Shown here piece by piece: positions 27,525 to 35,820 of a stretch of DNA of 64,000 bases. Within the stretch, counting starts at the first letter, position 1. The number at the start of each line of letters is the position of its first letter. This stretch comes from Candidatus Aminicenantota bacterium (GTDB lineage Bacteria > Acidobacteriota > Aminicenantia > Aminicenantales > UBA4085). The position numbers were made by a program, and so were the translations under genes. The notes under the pieces are model-generated. The model had not been told where the DNA came from. It did no database searches and saw only the letters and a list, made by a program, of their open reading frames with translations. The DNA is taken from positions 1 to 64,000 of the forward strand of contig PLMN01000018.1 in assembly GCA_003141555.1 (NCBI GenBank), written 5' to 3'.

Positions 27525-28481
27525 ATGAGGAAGCGGTTCCCCGGCCTGCCTGCCGTTCTGGCCGCCGGTGTTCTCTTTGCTTCGGCGGGGGGTTGCCGTC
27601 AGGAGCCTCCACCGCGCCCGTCGGCGCCCGTCGACCTCGCCGCCTTCAAGCCGAAGTCCGATTTCCGCGGCCGCATCCTCTTCCAGTCCGACCTCAACGG
27701 AAACAACGACATTTATCTGCTGACCAGGGAAGGCCTGCGCAACCTGACCAACAACCCGGCCTCCGATGAGTTTCCCAAGTGGTCACCGGACGGGCGGCGG
27801 ATCGCCTTTTCCTCCAACCGAAGCGGCCGTTACCAGATCTACGTCATGAGCGAGGATGGGACGGGTATCGTCCAGGTGACCCATTCAGAAAACGACGCCA
27901 TCGAACAGGCCTGGTTTCCCGACGGAAAGAGGATCGCCTTCACCGAGTCTTGGAAGAGGACGTTCGGCCGCTCCTATGTGATCTATAGTCTGGATCTCGC
28001 CTCGAGCCGGACGGAGAAACTTCTTCCCCGCTTCGCCGAATCGAATGCCTTGCCGGAATTCGCTCCGGACGCCCGGCGGTTCGGATTCACCGGCAAACGT
28101 CTGGCCGGATGGGACGTGTTTGTCGCCGACCTGACGACGGGCGAGGCGCGCCGGCTGACCGACGGGGGCGGTGCTTGCCGGCCTCATTTTTCGCCCGACG
28201 GAGCCCGGATCGCCTACGTGTCCGCTTCCGCCGACGGCAAAGGCGACATCTGGATGATGAATCCGGACGGCGGGGAGAAGGAACGCCTGACCGAGCTGCC
28301 AGAGACCTGGGATTATTTCCCGGCCTGGTCACCCGACGGCAAATACATCGTCTTCAGCTCGGGGACGGAGCACTACCCGACGGAAGGCAGCTGGTCCTTG
28401 AATCTGATCGAAGTGGGGACGAAGCTCGTTATCCCCCTTTTTTCGAGCGGGGCCCGGGACGTCTTCCCGGACTGGCGTTAA
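27525..28481 (+). CDS. TolB-like WD40/PD40 beta-propeller lipoprotein
   Basis: A ~318-aa protein. A short signal ends in the lipobox ASAGGC, so it is probably lipidated. It is followed by repeated PD40 blades: SDLNGNNDIYLL, FPKWSPDGRRIAFSSNRSGRYQIYVM, FPDGKRIAF, FSPDGARIAYVSAS and FPAWSPDGKYIVFSSG. TolB-type propellers serve as protein-interaction or periplasmic scaffold domains. The ATG at 27525 starts the signal and follows AGAGGAGG at a longish 12-nt spacing; the upstream ATG at 27435 would place 30 charged residues before it. It is convergent with the VTT-domain gene. Confidence 0.82.
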   Translation: MRKRFPGLPAVLAAGVLFASAGGCRQEPPPRPSAPVDLAAFKPKSDFRGRILFQSDLNGNNDIYLLTREGLRNLTNNPASDEFPKWSPDGRRIAFSSNRSGRYQIYVMSEDGTGIVQVTHSENDAIEQAWFPDGKRIAFTESWKRTFGRSYVIYSLDLASSRTEKLLPRFAESNALPEFAPDARRFGFTGKRLAGWDVFVADLTTGEARRLTDGGGACRPHFSPDGARIAYVSASADGKGDIWMMNPDGGEKERLTELPETWDYFPAWSPDGKYIVFSSGTEHYPTEGSWSLNLIEVGTKLVIPLFSSGARDVFPDWR

Positions 28482-28492
28482 GACGGGCCAGA

Positions 28493-28513
28493 CCCGCCAA
28501 TATTCATGGCGGG
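28493..28513 (+). terminator. hairpin after propeller lipoprotein gene
   Basis: A perfect 7-bp stem CCCGCCA/TGGCGGG with a 7-nt loop begins 11 nt after the stop codon. No T tract follows, so it may be a Rho-independent-like stop or an mRNA 3' stabiliser. Confidence 0.5.
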
Positions 28514-28598
28514 CCGAATTATGACCCGTAAGGATCATGGTTAGAGGTTTCATCTAAAGCTACGACATAGCCGTCTTTCGACTGAATGGTAATTCAGA

Positions 28599-28633
28599 TT
28601 ATGATTGGACCATTTTTCAGGGATGAGGTCCCT
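28599..28633 (-). repeat. dispersed repeat copy D
   Basis: On the minus strand it reads AGGGACCTCATCCCTG, then AAAAATGGTCC, then AATCATAA, so the last part has diverged. As in copy C, its start encodes the terminal GPHP and TGA of a membrane-protein gene (28617). Confidence 0.85.
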
Positions 28634-29354
28634 GTCCGGAATGCCGAAGCCGGTGCATTTTGTCGATGATTTTATCCTTAGCCAGGATTCCACCTAGAAA
28701 CAAAACGAGAGCGATTCCCGAGAGAATCCAAACAGGCAAGTAGTCCTTCTTCTGAAGATTGGCGCCGATGTAGGCCGATCCTAGCAGTCCGGGAAAACGG
28801 GCGATCATACAGATCAAGAAAAACCGGATCGGCTTGACCGGGGTCATCGCGGAGACATAGACGAGCGTGTCTTTGGGGATTCCGGGGATGAGGAAAAGAA
28901 CAAACATCGCGATTTCGGATTTCGGGCTGTTGATGAGGAATTCGAACTGCGCGAGCTTCTTCGGCGAGACGAAGGATTTGATCATGGAATAGCCGAGGAG
29001 CCGGGTCGCCAAAAAGACGACAAGAGTGCCAAGGAGAGTTCCGCCGAACGAGTAGAGGGTCCCGAGTGCCGTCCCAAAAGCATAACCGCCGGCGATCTGG
29101 ACGATCTCTCCCGGAATGATGACGATGATGACATGAACGATCATGATAAGGATATAGATCAGCGGGCTGACAGGGCCGTAGGAAGTGAGAAATTCCTTGA
29201 ATTTCCCCGGATGGCTTATAAGCCGCGTTATGTCCGGCGTGAAGCGGACCGAGACGTAGATGATCAAGCCCAAAAAAGCGATAAACAAAATACCGTGCGT
29301 GAGAATATAGATTTTCTTTTGTTTTTCAATCATTATTCGCGTCTCGTGCTCCAT
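28617..29354 (-). CDS. TVP38/TMEM64-family (VTT domain) membrane protein
   Basis: About 245 aa with six hydrophobic helices. The VTT/SNARE-associated domain is recognisable from IPGEIVQIAGGYAFG, LGTLLGTLVVFLATRLLG, FLIPGIPKDTLVYVSAMT and FPGLLGSAYIG. Related DedA/VTT proteins act as lipid scramblases or undecaprenyl-phosphate translocases. The function of this member is not known. The start is uncertain: ATG 29354, ATG 29333 and a TTG at 29372 are in frame, none with a strong Shine-Dalgarno. The last residues GPHP and the stop lie in repeat copy D, as in the unrelated gene at 26301. Confidence 0.85.
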   Translation of the reverse strand: MEHETRIMIEKQKKIYILTHGILFIAFLGLIIYVSVRFTPDITRLISHPGKFKEFLTSYGPVSPLIYILIMIVHVIIVIIPGEIVQIAGGYAFGTALGTLYSFGGTLLGTLVVFLATRLLGYSMIKSFVSPKKLAQFEFLINSPKSEIAMFVLFLIPGIPKDTLVYVSAMTPVKPIRFFLICMIARFPGLLGSAYIGANLQKKDYLPVWILSGIALVLFLGGILAKDKIIDKMHRLRHSGQGPHP

Positions 29355-29444
29355 CGTATTCTGAAGTGGCAATCGAGGGCGCTAGCATCAAAGTGAACAT
29401 TTAGCCGGTTTTCTTGGGCCGGCCCTCGTCGAACTCCCTCTCTT

Positions 29445-31388
29445 TCAATCGAGCACGAGGACGCGAATGCGGGAGGCGTCCTTTCCGCCCCGATAGATAC
29501 GCTCGGCGGCTTTCTGAAAATCGGCCTCGACGGCGCGCGGAATTTCCACGAATTTCTGGGGATTGCGGTCCGTCAGCGGGAACCAGGAGCTCTGGATCTG
29601 GACCATGATCCGGTGGCCCGCCCGGAAGGTATGGAGGACATCGGGCATGGCGAACTCGATCATTTCGGGCCGGCCGGGAACGAAGGGTTCCGCCTTGGCC
29701 ATGTCCTTGCGGAACTTCCCCCGGAAAGGCTCGCCTCGAACGAGCTGCTGATAGCCCCCCAGACGGATCCCCGCCGGGTTCGGGTCGGGATCGGGATAAT
29801 CGTTGGGATAGACGTCGATGAGCTTCACGTCGAAGTCGGAATCGGTGCCCGTCGTGGAAACTCTCAGGACCGGGGTGATGGGCCCCGCGATCGTGACGTC
29901 ATGATCGAGCGTCCCCGTCTCATAGACCAAGACATCCGGGCGTTCGGAGGCAAATCGCTGGTCCTCGGTCATATAATCGTAGGACATGCCCGACCCGATG
30001 TGACCGATCACGGGCACCGGCTTAGCCGGGTCGCTCAGGTACTCATCGAAATCGCCTCCCGCTCCCCCGACCGGCTCGAGAGAGAGCTTGCCGCCGGCGC
30101 CCAAATAAAAGGCTTTCTCCCGGGCTTCCCGCGGCGGCCAGACGTCGAAGCGGCGCCAGACGTTGGTTCCTGTCTCGAACAGCCAGGCTCTGGGCAGGCG
30201 GCCGTCCTTCGGATTTTTCAGGCCTGGGCCTTGGCCCTTGAGGTAATACAGGAAAAAGGGCAATTCGATCTGCGTCCGGAAATACTCCCCCGTCATCGAC
30301 CCGAAGCTCACGTTGCCGAGCTTGTCGCCAGCCATGCCGCCCCAGCCGCCGTGGGCCCACGGGCCCATGATGAGCGTGACGGGGGAGGACGGTTGGCCGG
30401 CGTCCAGGGCCCGGAACAATTTCAGCGTGCCGCCGAGGTCTTCCGCGTCGAACCAGCCGCCGACGAAAAGGACGGCGGGCTTGATGGCCTTCATGTAGGG
30501 CGAAAGGGCGCGGGCCTGCCAGAACTCGTCATAGGAGGAATGGAACAGCGTGTCGTTCCAGTAAGGGTTCGCGTTTTTCAAATAGAGTTTGTTGCTGTTC
30601 GCGAGCGGTCCCATCTTCAGGTAGAAATCATATTGGTCGGGGTTGCCGGAATTCGGCCGCGAGAACCTTTCCGGCAGCGCCGGTCCGCCCTGACGAGGTC
30701 TGAACGAGGAGTAGAAACCGAAATTGGCGGCCAGGAAGAGCGCCCCGTTGTGGTAGGCATCGTCGCCGTTGCCGACATCTCCCATCGGGGCCTGCGGGGA
30801 GACCGCCTTGAGAGCGGGATGGGCATTGATCAGGCTGTGCGCGGCGAAGAAGCCCGGATACGAGATGCCCCAGATCCCGACGGCCCCGTTGTTATTGGGC
30901 AGGTGTTTGACAAGCCAGTCGATCGTGTCATAAGTGTCCGTACTCTCATCCGTGTCCGCCGGTCCGGCCAGATGCGCCTTGTGAAAGGGGATGTCGATGA
31001 ATTCGCCTTCGGAAAGATTCGTGCCGCGAACATCCTGATAAACGAAGATGAAGCCTTCCTTTTCATAGCCCGAAGACGGCCCGAGCACGGACCTGTAATT
31101 ATCAATGCCATAGGGGGATACGGAGTAGGGGGTGCGCTCCATTAGGATCGGGTAAGCTTGGCCGGAGTCTTTGGGAAGATAGACGGTGGTGAAAAGCTTA
31201 ACTCCATCCCGCATCGGAATGCGGTAGTCGAATTTCGTATAGTTCGCCCGCGTATACTCGAGCTGCTTGCGGGCTGCGTCGTTGGGATTGTGGTCTTGCC
31301 CGAACGCGCGGCGGCCCGGCCACGCGCCCACGGCCAAGAGCAAAACGAAACAAAAAGAAGCTCTAATAGCGACTCTGCATAATTTCAT
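29445..31388 (-). CDS. secreted CocE/NonD-type alpha/beta hydrolase (X-Pro dipeptidyl-peptidase family)
   Basis: A 647-aa protein with a Sec signal ending near GAWPGRRAFGQ. The alpha/beta hydrolase core contains MRDGVKLFTTVYLP, YQDVRGTNLSEGEF, the nucleophile elbow GIWGISYPGFFA, and the acid region VGGWFDAEDL. The C-terminal beta-jelly-roll typical of the X-Pro/CocE family (PF08530) follows: VLVYETGTLDHDVTIAGP, RAGHRIMVQIQSSWFP. Members are dipeptidyl peptidases, glutaryl-7-ACA acylases or cocaine-esterase-like enzymes; the substrate cannot be assigned. The ATG follows GGAG at 8 nt. It is probably periplasmic and fits the peptide-degrading theme of the S46 peptidase nearby. Confidence 0.9.
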   Translation of the reverse strand: MKLCRVAIRASFCFVLLLAVGAWPGRRAFGQDHNPNDAARKQLEYTRANYTKFDYRIPMRDGVKLFTTVYLPKDSGQAYPILMERTPYSVSPYGIDNYRSVLGPSSGYEKEGFIFVYQDVRGTNLSEGEFIDIPFHKAHLAGPADTDESTDTYDTIDWLVKHLPNNNGAVGIWGISYPGFFAAHSLINAHPALKAVSPQAPMGDVGNGDDAYHNGALFLAANFGFYSSFRPRQGGPALPERFSRPNSGNPDQYDFYLKMGPLANSNKLYLKNANPYWNDTLFHSSYDEFWQARALSPYMKAIKPAVLFVGGWFDAEDLGGTLKLFRALDAGQPSSPVTLIMGPWAHGGWGGMAGDKLGNVSFGSMTGEYFRTQIELPFFLYYLKGQGPGLKNPKDGRLPRAWLFETGTNVWRRFDVWPPREAREKAFYLGAGGKLSLEPVGGAGGDFDEYLSDPAKPVPVIGHIGSGMSYDYMTEDQRFASERPDVLVYETGTLDHDVTIAGPITPVLRVSTTGTDSDFDVKLIDVYPNDYPDPDPNPAGIRLGGYQQLVRGEPFRGKFRKDMAKAEPFVPGRPEMIEFAMPDVLHTFRAGHRIMVQIQSSWFPLTDRNPQKFVEIPRAVEADFQKAAERIYRGGKDASRIRVLVLD

Positions 31389-31421
31389 GATTACATCTCC
31401 AATGCGCCAGCTCCAAGCGCA

Positions 31422-31544
31422 TCAGCGGCGGGTGGTCTTGACCCGGATCCCGATGGCACCCAGGATGGTCGCAACCGCGGTGAGCAAGCCGGCAACAATC
31501 CACATCTTGATGGATATATTGCTGCGCCGCCGGTCCGGAGTCAA
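31422..31544 (-). CDS. possible small single-pass membrane protein
   Basis: A short frame (TTG start at 31544 or ATG at 31505) encodes a basic stretch (TPDRRRSNISIK), one hydrophobic helix (MWIVAGLLTAVATILGAIGI) and the basic tail RVKTTRR. It lies between the TPR and CocE-type genes on the same strand. No good Shine-Dalgarno is visible and nothing identifies the family, so it may be chance or the end of a lost gene. Confidence 0.3.
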   Translation of the reverse strand: MTPDRRRSNISIKMWIVAGLLTAVATILGAIGIRVKTTRR

Positions 31545-31607
31545 GGGCCGGAAGGGTCGGCCTCAGAGATCGTCTTCCCCGGCCCGCGGACACCGCGGAG
31601 GATCCGA

Positions 31608-32378
31608 TTATCTCTTGGCGGCGTCCAGGACGGCTTTTTTCAGGCCCGCCTGGATCTGGATCTTTTGGGCCTCGGCCCGATCGAGGAGGGCGAGCGCCTC
31701 GGCGTATCGTTTCTGCCCGTAGAGCAGGCTGATCAAATTGTTGCTGGCGTTCGCATGGGCGGGGTCGACCGCAAGCGCGTCCCTGTACTGTTCCTCAGCC
31801 TCCGTGAATCTCTTCAGCCGGAGGAGGCAATTGCCGTGAAAATACAGGTATTCGGCGGGCGCGGTCGGTTTTCCCTTGCGGAGCGCGTCCGGCTTGTCGT
31901 TCTTTGTCTCGTCGAGCTTGTTCTGGGCGTCTATGATGGCGGCCTGGTACGTCGGAGGCTTGCACCCGGACTGCTCGTAGGCTTTCTGCAAAGCCGGGAT
32001 GAGGTCGGCCAAGGCCTCTTCTCTCTCCACATCCTTCATCATCTTGTTGACCCGGGCATCCTCCATGGCGGACGCGAGATGGGCATATCCGCTCTCGGCC
32101 GCCAGCATATGTTCCAGGCCCTTGGCGAAATCGCCCTGCTTGTAGCAAATCTGCGCCTTGAAATAACGGGCTTCGTGATGATCGGGAACGGACTTCAAGC
32201 ACTTGTCCAGCTCTTTGTCGGATGCGGCCAGGTCGCCCTTCTCGAACGAGTTTCTGGCCTTGTCCATCAAGCCGAGCAGCGTCTTGTACTTATCCAGGAT
32301 GGTCACGTCCGTTTGCTGGGCGGCGGCTCCGAGCGTCAAAGTCCCGAGGACGATGGCGAGGATGGATTTCTTCCACAT
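31608..32378 (-). CDS. exported TPR-repeat protein
   Basis: A 256-aa protein with a signal peptide (MWKKSILAIVLGTLTLGAAAQ). It carries TPR-like helical repeats at about residues 35-75 (ARNSFEKGDLAASDKELDKC...ARYFKAQICYKQGDF) and at 175-245 (YLYFHGNCLLRLKRFTEAEE, ANASNNLISLLYGQKRYAEA). TPRs mediate protein contacts, and the partner is unknown. The ATG at 32378 has AAGGAGG about 7 nt upstream. It is followed at a distance by the CocE-type hydrolase on the same strand. Confidence 0.82.
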   Translation of the reverse strand: MWKKSILAIVLGTLTLGAAAQQTDVTILDKYKTLLGLMDKARNSFEKGDLAASDKELDKCLKSVPDHHEARYFKAQICYKQGDFAKGLEHMLAAESGYAHLASAMEDARVNKMMKDVEREEALADLIPALQKAYEQSGCKPPTYQAAIIDAQNKLDETKNDKPDALRKGKPTAPAEYLYFHGNCLLRLKRFTEAEEQYRDALAVDPAHANASNNLISLLYGQKRYAEALALLDRAEAQKIQIQAGLKKAVLDAAKR

Positions 32379-32589
32379 GATTCACCTCCTTCGAGGCGTC
32401 TTCCTGCGGCGGGCGCCTCGGCCATCGGTCGCGGATCTATTATAAGCCATTGGCCAAAGTTTGTAAGAGGCCAACCGGGATATCTTGAACAACCCCGACC
32501 TCATCAAGGCGGGCCAGAGGCTGAAGACCTTGACGAGTTGCTCCTGGTAATAGCAATTCTCCTCGCTGGCCGGGTCCGGGCGGAATGAT

Positions 32590-34680
32590 CTATTTCTTCT
32601 TCTCGATCTCCGCGGCCAACGGGCCGGCATCATACAGCTTCTTCAGCCCCTCCAACATGTAGGCGCAGTGGACCGCGACGGCCCGGTTTTTCGTGACGTC
32701 GTAGGCGAACCGGCCCGGCAGGCTCTCGATGTTCCCGTCGAAGATCAGGCCGACGAGCTCACCCGCCCGATTGACGACGGGGGATCCCGAATTCCCGCCG
32801 ATGATATCGCAGGAGCAGACGAAATTCACCGGCGTCGCGAGGTCGAGGCCCGCTTTCCGGTCCCAGAAACGGGCCGGCAGTTTGAAGTCGCCCTTGTTGC
32901 CGAATCCTAAAGCCCGGTCGTAGAGGCCGTAGAGCGTTGTTTCGAAAGGCGCGAGCGTCCCGTTCATCAGATAGCCCTCCGCCGTCCCGAATGACAACCG
33001 CAGGGTGAATGTCGCGTCGGGGGCCTCGGTCTTCCCATAGCCGGCGAATCGGGCCTTGCCGATCTTCTCGCCCGCCGAGGTCAGGACGCTCTCGACGTTA
33101 TCCCGGGCCCATTTCTCGTCGGCCCGCATCGTCGCATCGACCTTGCGGGCCAGGACAATGAGCGGGTCCGCGGATTTGGCGACCGCGCCTTCGCCGCCCT
33201 TGAGCAGCTCCTCGCGGACCTTGGGGTCGGCGAGCTTGGTGCCGCCGATGAGCTTCTTCGCGGCCGCGTCCGGGGCCGCCCCGTCGAGGGCCGCCTTCAC
33301 GAACTCGTCGTTCGGGCCGAGCTCGGCGAGCGCCTTCTCGAGCGCCTTGCCCAGCATGAGCTCCTCGAGATCCGCGTAGATCGGCGCCGGCGAGAGGAGA
33401 TAGAACTTGAGCTCTTCGATCTCGGACTCATGGAAGCCGGGGATGCGGTCCGCGTCGGGCTTCTTGACCTCGGCCACGTAGCGGACGATGTTCTGCCCGA
33501 ATGAGGCGAGCTGGGAGCCGGTCTGCGCGCGCCAGAACCGCTTCTTGAGACTCTCGGAGCTCTTGGCGATCGCGGCGCCGATCGCGTCCCAGGCGCCGCC
33601 GAACTCCGCCTTCCATTCGGGTTTCGCGGCGACTTTCTTCCGGAACTCGTCCTCGGCCTGCTTGCGGCCGGCCATCAACGTTTTGTCCTTGAGGCCCTCG
33701 AACTCGCCGGTGAGGGCTTTCCGGCTGTTCTCGTATCCGAAAATCTGGACAAGGGCCCGCCGCTCCTGCTCCTTGCCCCGGGCGCTGTATTCGCGCAGGG
33801 TTTTGACCGTCTGGTCGATGTAGGACAAGACGAGCGGATAGCGGACATCGCGCTGGTATTCGAGCTGGGCATAGGTGAACTGCCGGTCGGTCGAGCCGGG
33901 ATGGCCGGAGACGAAGACGAGATCGCCTTCCGCGAGCCCTTTGGGGTTCCAGGTCAGCCAGTGCTCGGGATGAAGCGGCTTGTCGTTCTCGTAGATCCGG
34001 AAGTAAGCCATGTCGAGATCGTAGCGGGGATAGGTGAAATTATCGTTATCGCCGCCGTAATACGCGGCTTGGCGTTCCGGGGCCATGACCAGCCGGACGT
34101 CGGTGTATTTCTTATAGCGGTAGAGCCAGTATTCGCCGCCCTGGTAGAGGCTGATGACGTTCGACCGCAGTCCGGTCTTGTCGAGGCTTTCCTTTTCGAG
34201 CCGGGCGATCTCCGCTTGCCGGGCCTTGAGGGCATCGGCCGCGCTCGCGGCCGGTTCGATGGAGGCGAGAACATGCGCGGTCACGTTTTCCATGGCGACG
34301 AGGACGTTGACCTCGAGGTCGGCGGACTTGATTTCCTCGGCCTGCGTTTTGGCATAGAAGCCGGTCGCCACGTAATCGCGGGCCGCCGTGGACATCTTCT
34401 GGAGCTGGCCGATGGCGACGTGGTGGTTCGTCAGGACGAGCCCGTCGGGGCTGATGAACGAGCCCGAGCCGCCGTCCATGAACCGGACGCTGGCGAGGCG
34501 GATGTGGTCGAGCCAGGCCTGTGTCGGGACGAAGCCGTAGCGGTCCTTGAGAAGCTTCACGGGCAGGTTGTCCAGGGTCCACATCCCTTCCTCGCCACGG
34601 ACCGGGGCGGGGGACAGGGAGAGGATGAGGGTCAGGGCGAAAAGGCCGAGAACGAAGCGGATGCGATTTTTATGGGTCAT
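32590..34680 (-). CDS. S46-family dipeptidyl peptidase (DPP7/DPP11-like), periplasmic
   Basis: A 696-aa serine exopeptidase releasing dipeptides from oligopeptide N-termini in the periplasm. A Sec signal (RIRFVLGLFALTLILSLSPAPVRG) is followed by the S46-typical start MWTLDNLPVKLLKDRYGF. The catalytic His lies in LVLTNHHVA near residue 87, an Asp probably in YDLDMAYFRIYEND, and the Ser in GGNSGSPVVN near residue 630. VSGHPGSTDR is also typical. The residue deciding acidic versus hydrophobic specificity cannot be placed by eye. It is transcribed away from the ECF sigma operon. Confidence 0.92.
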   Translation of the reverse strand: MTHKNRIRFVLGLFALTLILSLSPAPVRGEEGMWTLDNLPVKLLKDRYGFVPTQAWLDHIRLASVRFMDGGSGSFISPDGLVLTNHHVAIGQLQKMSTAARDYVATGFYAKTQAEEIKSADLEVNVLVAMENVTAHVLASIEPAASAADALKARQAEIARLEKESLDKTGLRSNVISLYQGGEYWLYRYKKYTDVRLVMAPERQAAYYGGDNDNFTYPRYDLDMAYFRIYENDKPLHPEHWLTWNPKGLAEGDLVFVSGHPGSTDRQFTYAQLEYQRDVRYPLVLSYIDQTVKTLREYSARGKEQERRALVQIFGYENSRKALTGEFEGLKDKTLMAGRKQAEDEFRKKVAAKPEWKAEFGGAWDAIGAAIAKSSESLKKRFWRAQTGSQLASFGQNIVRYVAEVKKPDADRIPGFHESEIEELKFYLLSPAPIYADLEELMLGKALEKALAELGPNDEFVKAALDGAAPDAAAKKLIGGTKLADPKVREELLKGGEGAVAKSADPLIVLARKVDATMRADEKWARDNVESVLTSAGEKIGKARFAGYGKTEAPDATFTLRLSFGTAEGYLMNGTLAPFETTLYGLYDRALGFGNKGDFKLPARFWDRKAGLDLATPVNFVCSCDIIGGNSGSPVVNRAGELVGLIFDGNIESLPGRFAYDVTKNRAVAVHCAYMLEGLKKLYDAGPLAAEIEKKK

Positions 34681-34758
34681 CGGTTGCCTCCATGATGCGG
34701 AACATTATGATACGGGAAAGGACGGACAAGGTCAAAGAAACCGCGCCCCTTTCGTTTC

Positions 34759-34787
34759 TTGACAGGGGCTGCGGCGGACGATATAGT
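34759..34787 (+). promoter_or_regulatory. sigma-70-type promoter of ECF sigma gene (leaderless)
   Basis: A consensus TTGACA at 34759-34764 and TATAGT at 34782-34787 are separated by exactly 17 bp. Transcription would start at about 34794, one or two bases before the ATG at 34796. No Shine-Dalgarno is present, which points to a leaderless transcript. Confidence 0.75.
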
Positions 34788-34795
34788 TTTTTCCA

Positions 34796-35413
34796 ATGAA
34801 CCAAGGGGCTCCGGATTGCGAATTTCTGGATCGATTGAAATCCGGCGACGCGGAGGCCTTCCGGGCGCTGGTTTCTCAATATCAGGGGAAGGTCTACCGC
34901 CTTTGCCATCGATTCCTGCAGAACCAGGAAGATGCGGAGGATACGGCCCAGGATGTTTTCGTCGAGGTCTATCAGGCGCTTCCCGGGTTTCGCGAGGAAG
35001 CCGATCTGGGGACATGGATCTTCCGCATTGCGACGACCAAGTCGCTGGACGCCATCCGCCGGAAGAACAGGAAGAAGAGGCGGGACGGGTTCGTCAGCCT
35101 CTTCAAAAAGCCGGAGTCGGACGAAGGTCCCGCCGCCGGCGAAGGCGCCGAGCCGGACCGTATCCTCGAAGCGAAGGAGCGGGCCGCCGTCCTCCGCCGG
35201 GCGGTCGAGACGCTGCCCCGGAATCAGCGGATCGCCGTGACGCTCTCGGATTACGAGGGATTTGGGAACAAGGACATCGCGGGCGTCCTGGGGACCACGG
35301 TGGTTTCCGTCGACAGCCTTCTCTACCGCGGCCATCGGAATTTGCGGAGACGGCTGGCGGGCCATTATGCCGGATTCGGGAATCGTGAGGGGAAAAATGA
35401 ACCGCCAAGTTGA
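34796..35413 (+). CDS. ECF-type RNA polymerase sigma factor
   Basis: A 205-aa sigma-70 family ECF factor. Region 2 (FRALVSQYQGKVYRLCHRFLQNQEDAEDTAQDVFVEVYQAL, including DAED.AQDVF) and region 4 (LPRNQRIAVTLSDYEGFGNKDIAGVL...VDSLLYRGHRNLRRRL) are both present, joined by a charged linker that includes KKPESDEGPA. It would direct polymerase to an envelope-stress-type regulon. The next two genes on the same strand encode a probable membrane anti-sigma factor and a CpxP-like protein, a common arrangement. A housekeeping-type promoter lies directly upstream, with no leader. Confidence 0.92.
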   Translation: MNQGAPDCEFLDRLKSGDAEAFRALVSQYQGKVYRLCHRFLQNQEDAEDTAQDVFVEVYQALPGFREEADLGTWIFRIATTKSLDAIRRKNRKKRRDGFVSLFKKPESDEGPAAGEGAEPDRILEAKERAAVLRRAVETLPRNQRIAVTLSDYEGFGNKDIAGVLGTTVVSVDSLLYRGHRNLRRRLAGHYAGFGNREGKNEPPS

Positions 35414-35807
35414 CGACCGAACGACGTCTAAAGGGAATGAGGAGGAACCGGACAGGTCGAGGGATGGCGATTCCATGATCAGGAAAAAACAGGTCGAGAG
35501 GGACGTTGAGGAAACGCTCCGCGCCTTCCGGGACGATCCGGGTCCCGAGGCCGTCCCCGATCTCTATGCCGGGATTCAGAGGAAGATCCGGGCGCTGGCT
35601 CCGTCCCCCCGCCCTCAGGGAAGATCCTTTTCTCAGAAGGTCCTCATTCCCGCCGTCCTGATCCTGATGCTCGTCCTCAACATCGCCATGACCGTGTTCG
35701 TCTCCAGGACGAAAAAAATCGAATTCGAAGCCCGGGAAAAGGGCATGGCCGCCCTGTCCGAGGACTTCACGGCCGGACAAAGCGCGTTCCTATCCTATTT
35801 GAAATGA
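35397..35807 (+). CDS. probable membrane-bound anti-sigma factor
   Basis: A 136-aa protein overlapping the sigma gene by 17 nt, with GAGGGG before the ATG at 35397. The first ~75 residues are charged and cytoplasmic. A single hydrophobic helix (VLIPAVLILMLVLNIAMTVFV) follows, then a short periplasmic tail. Size, topology and overlap with an ECF sigma gene suggest an anti-sigma role. No zinc HxxxCxxC motif is visible, so it is not a classical ZAS protein; the assignment rests on context. Confidence 0.65.
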   Translation: MNRQVDDRTTSKGNEEEPDRSRDGDSMIRKKQVERDVEETLRAFRDDPGPEAVPDLYAGIQRKIRALAPSPRPQGRSFSQKVLIPAVLILMLVLNIAMTVFVSRTKKIEFEAREKGMAALSEDFTAGQSAFLSYLK

Positions 35808-35820
35808 GCGGGGATAAGGC

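Noticed and set aside
23494-28633. CRISPR array built from the GGACCTCATCCC repeat
   Set aside because: Only four copies occur, at irregular distances of 0.25-2.5 kb and in both orientations, with genes in between and no cas genes.
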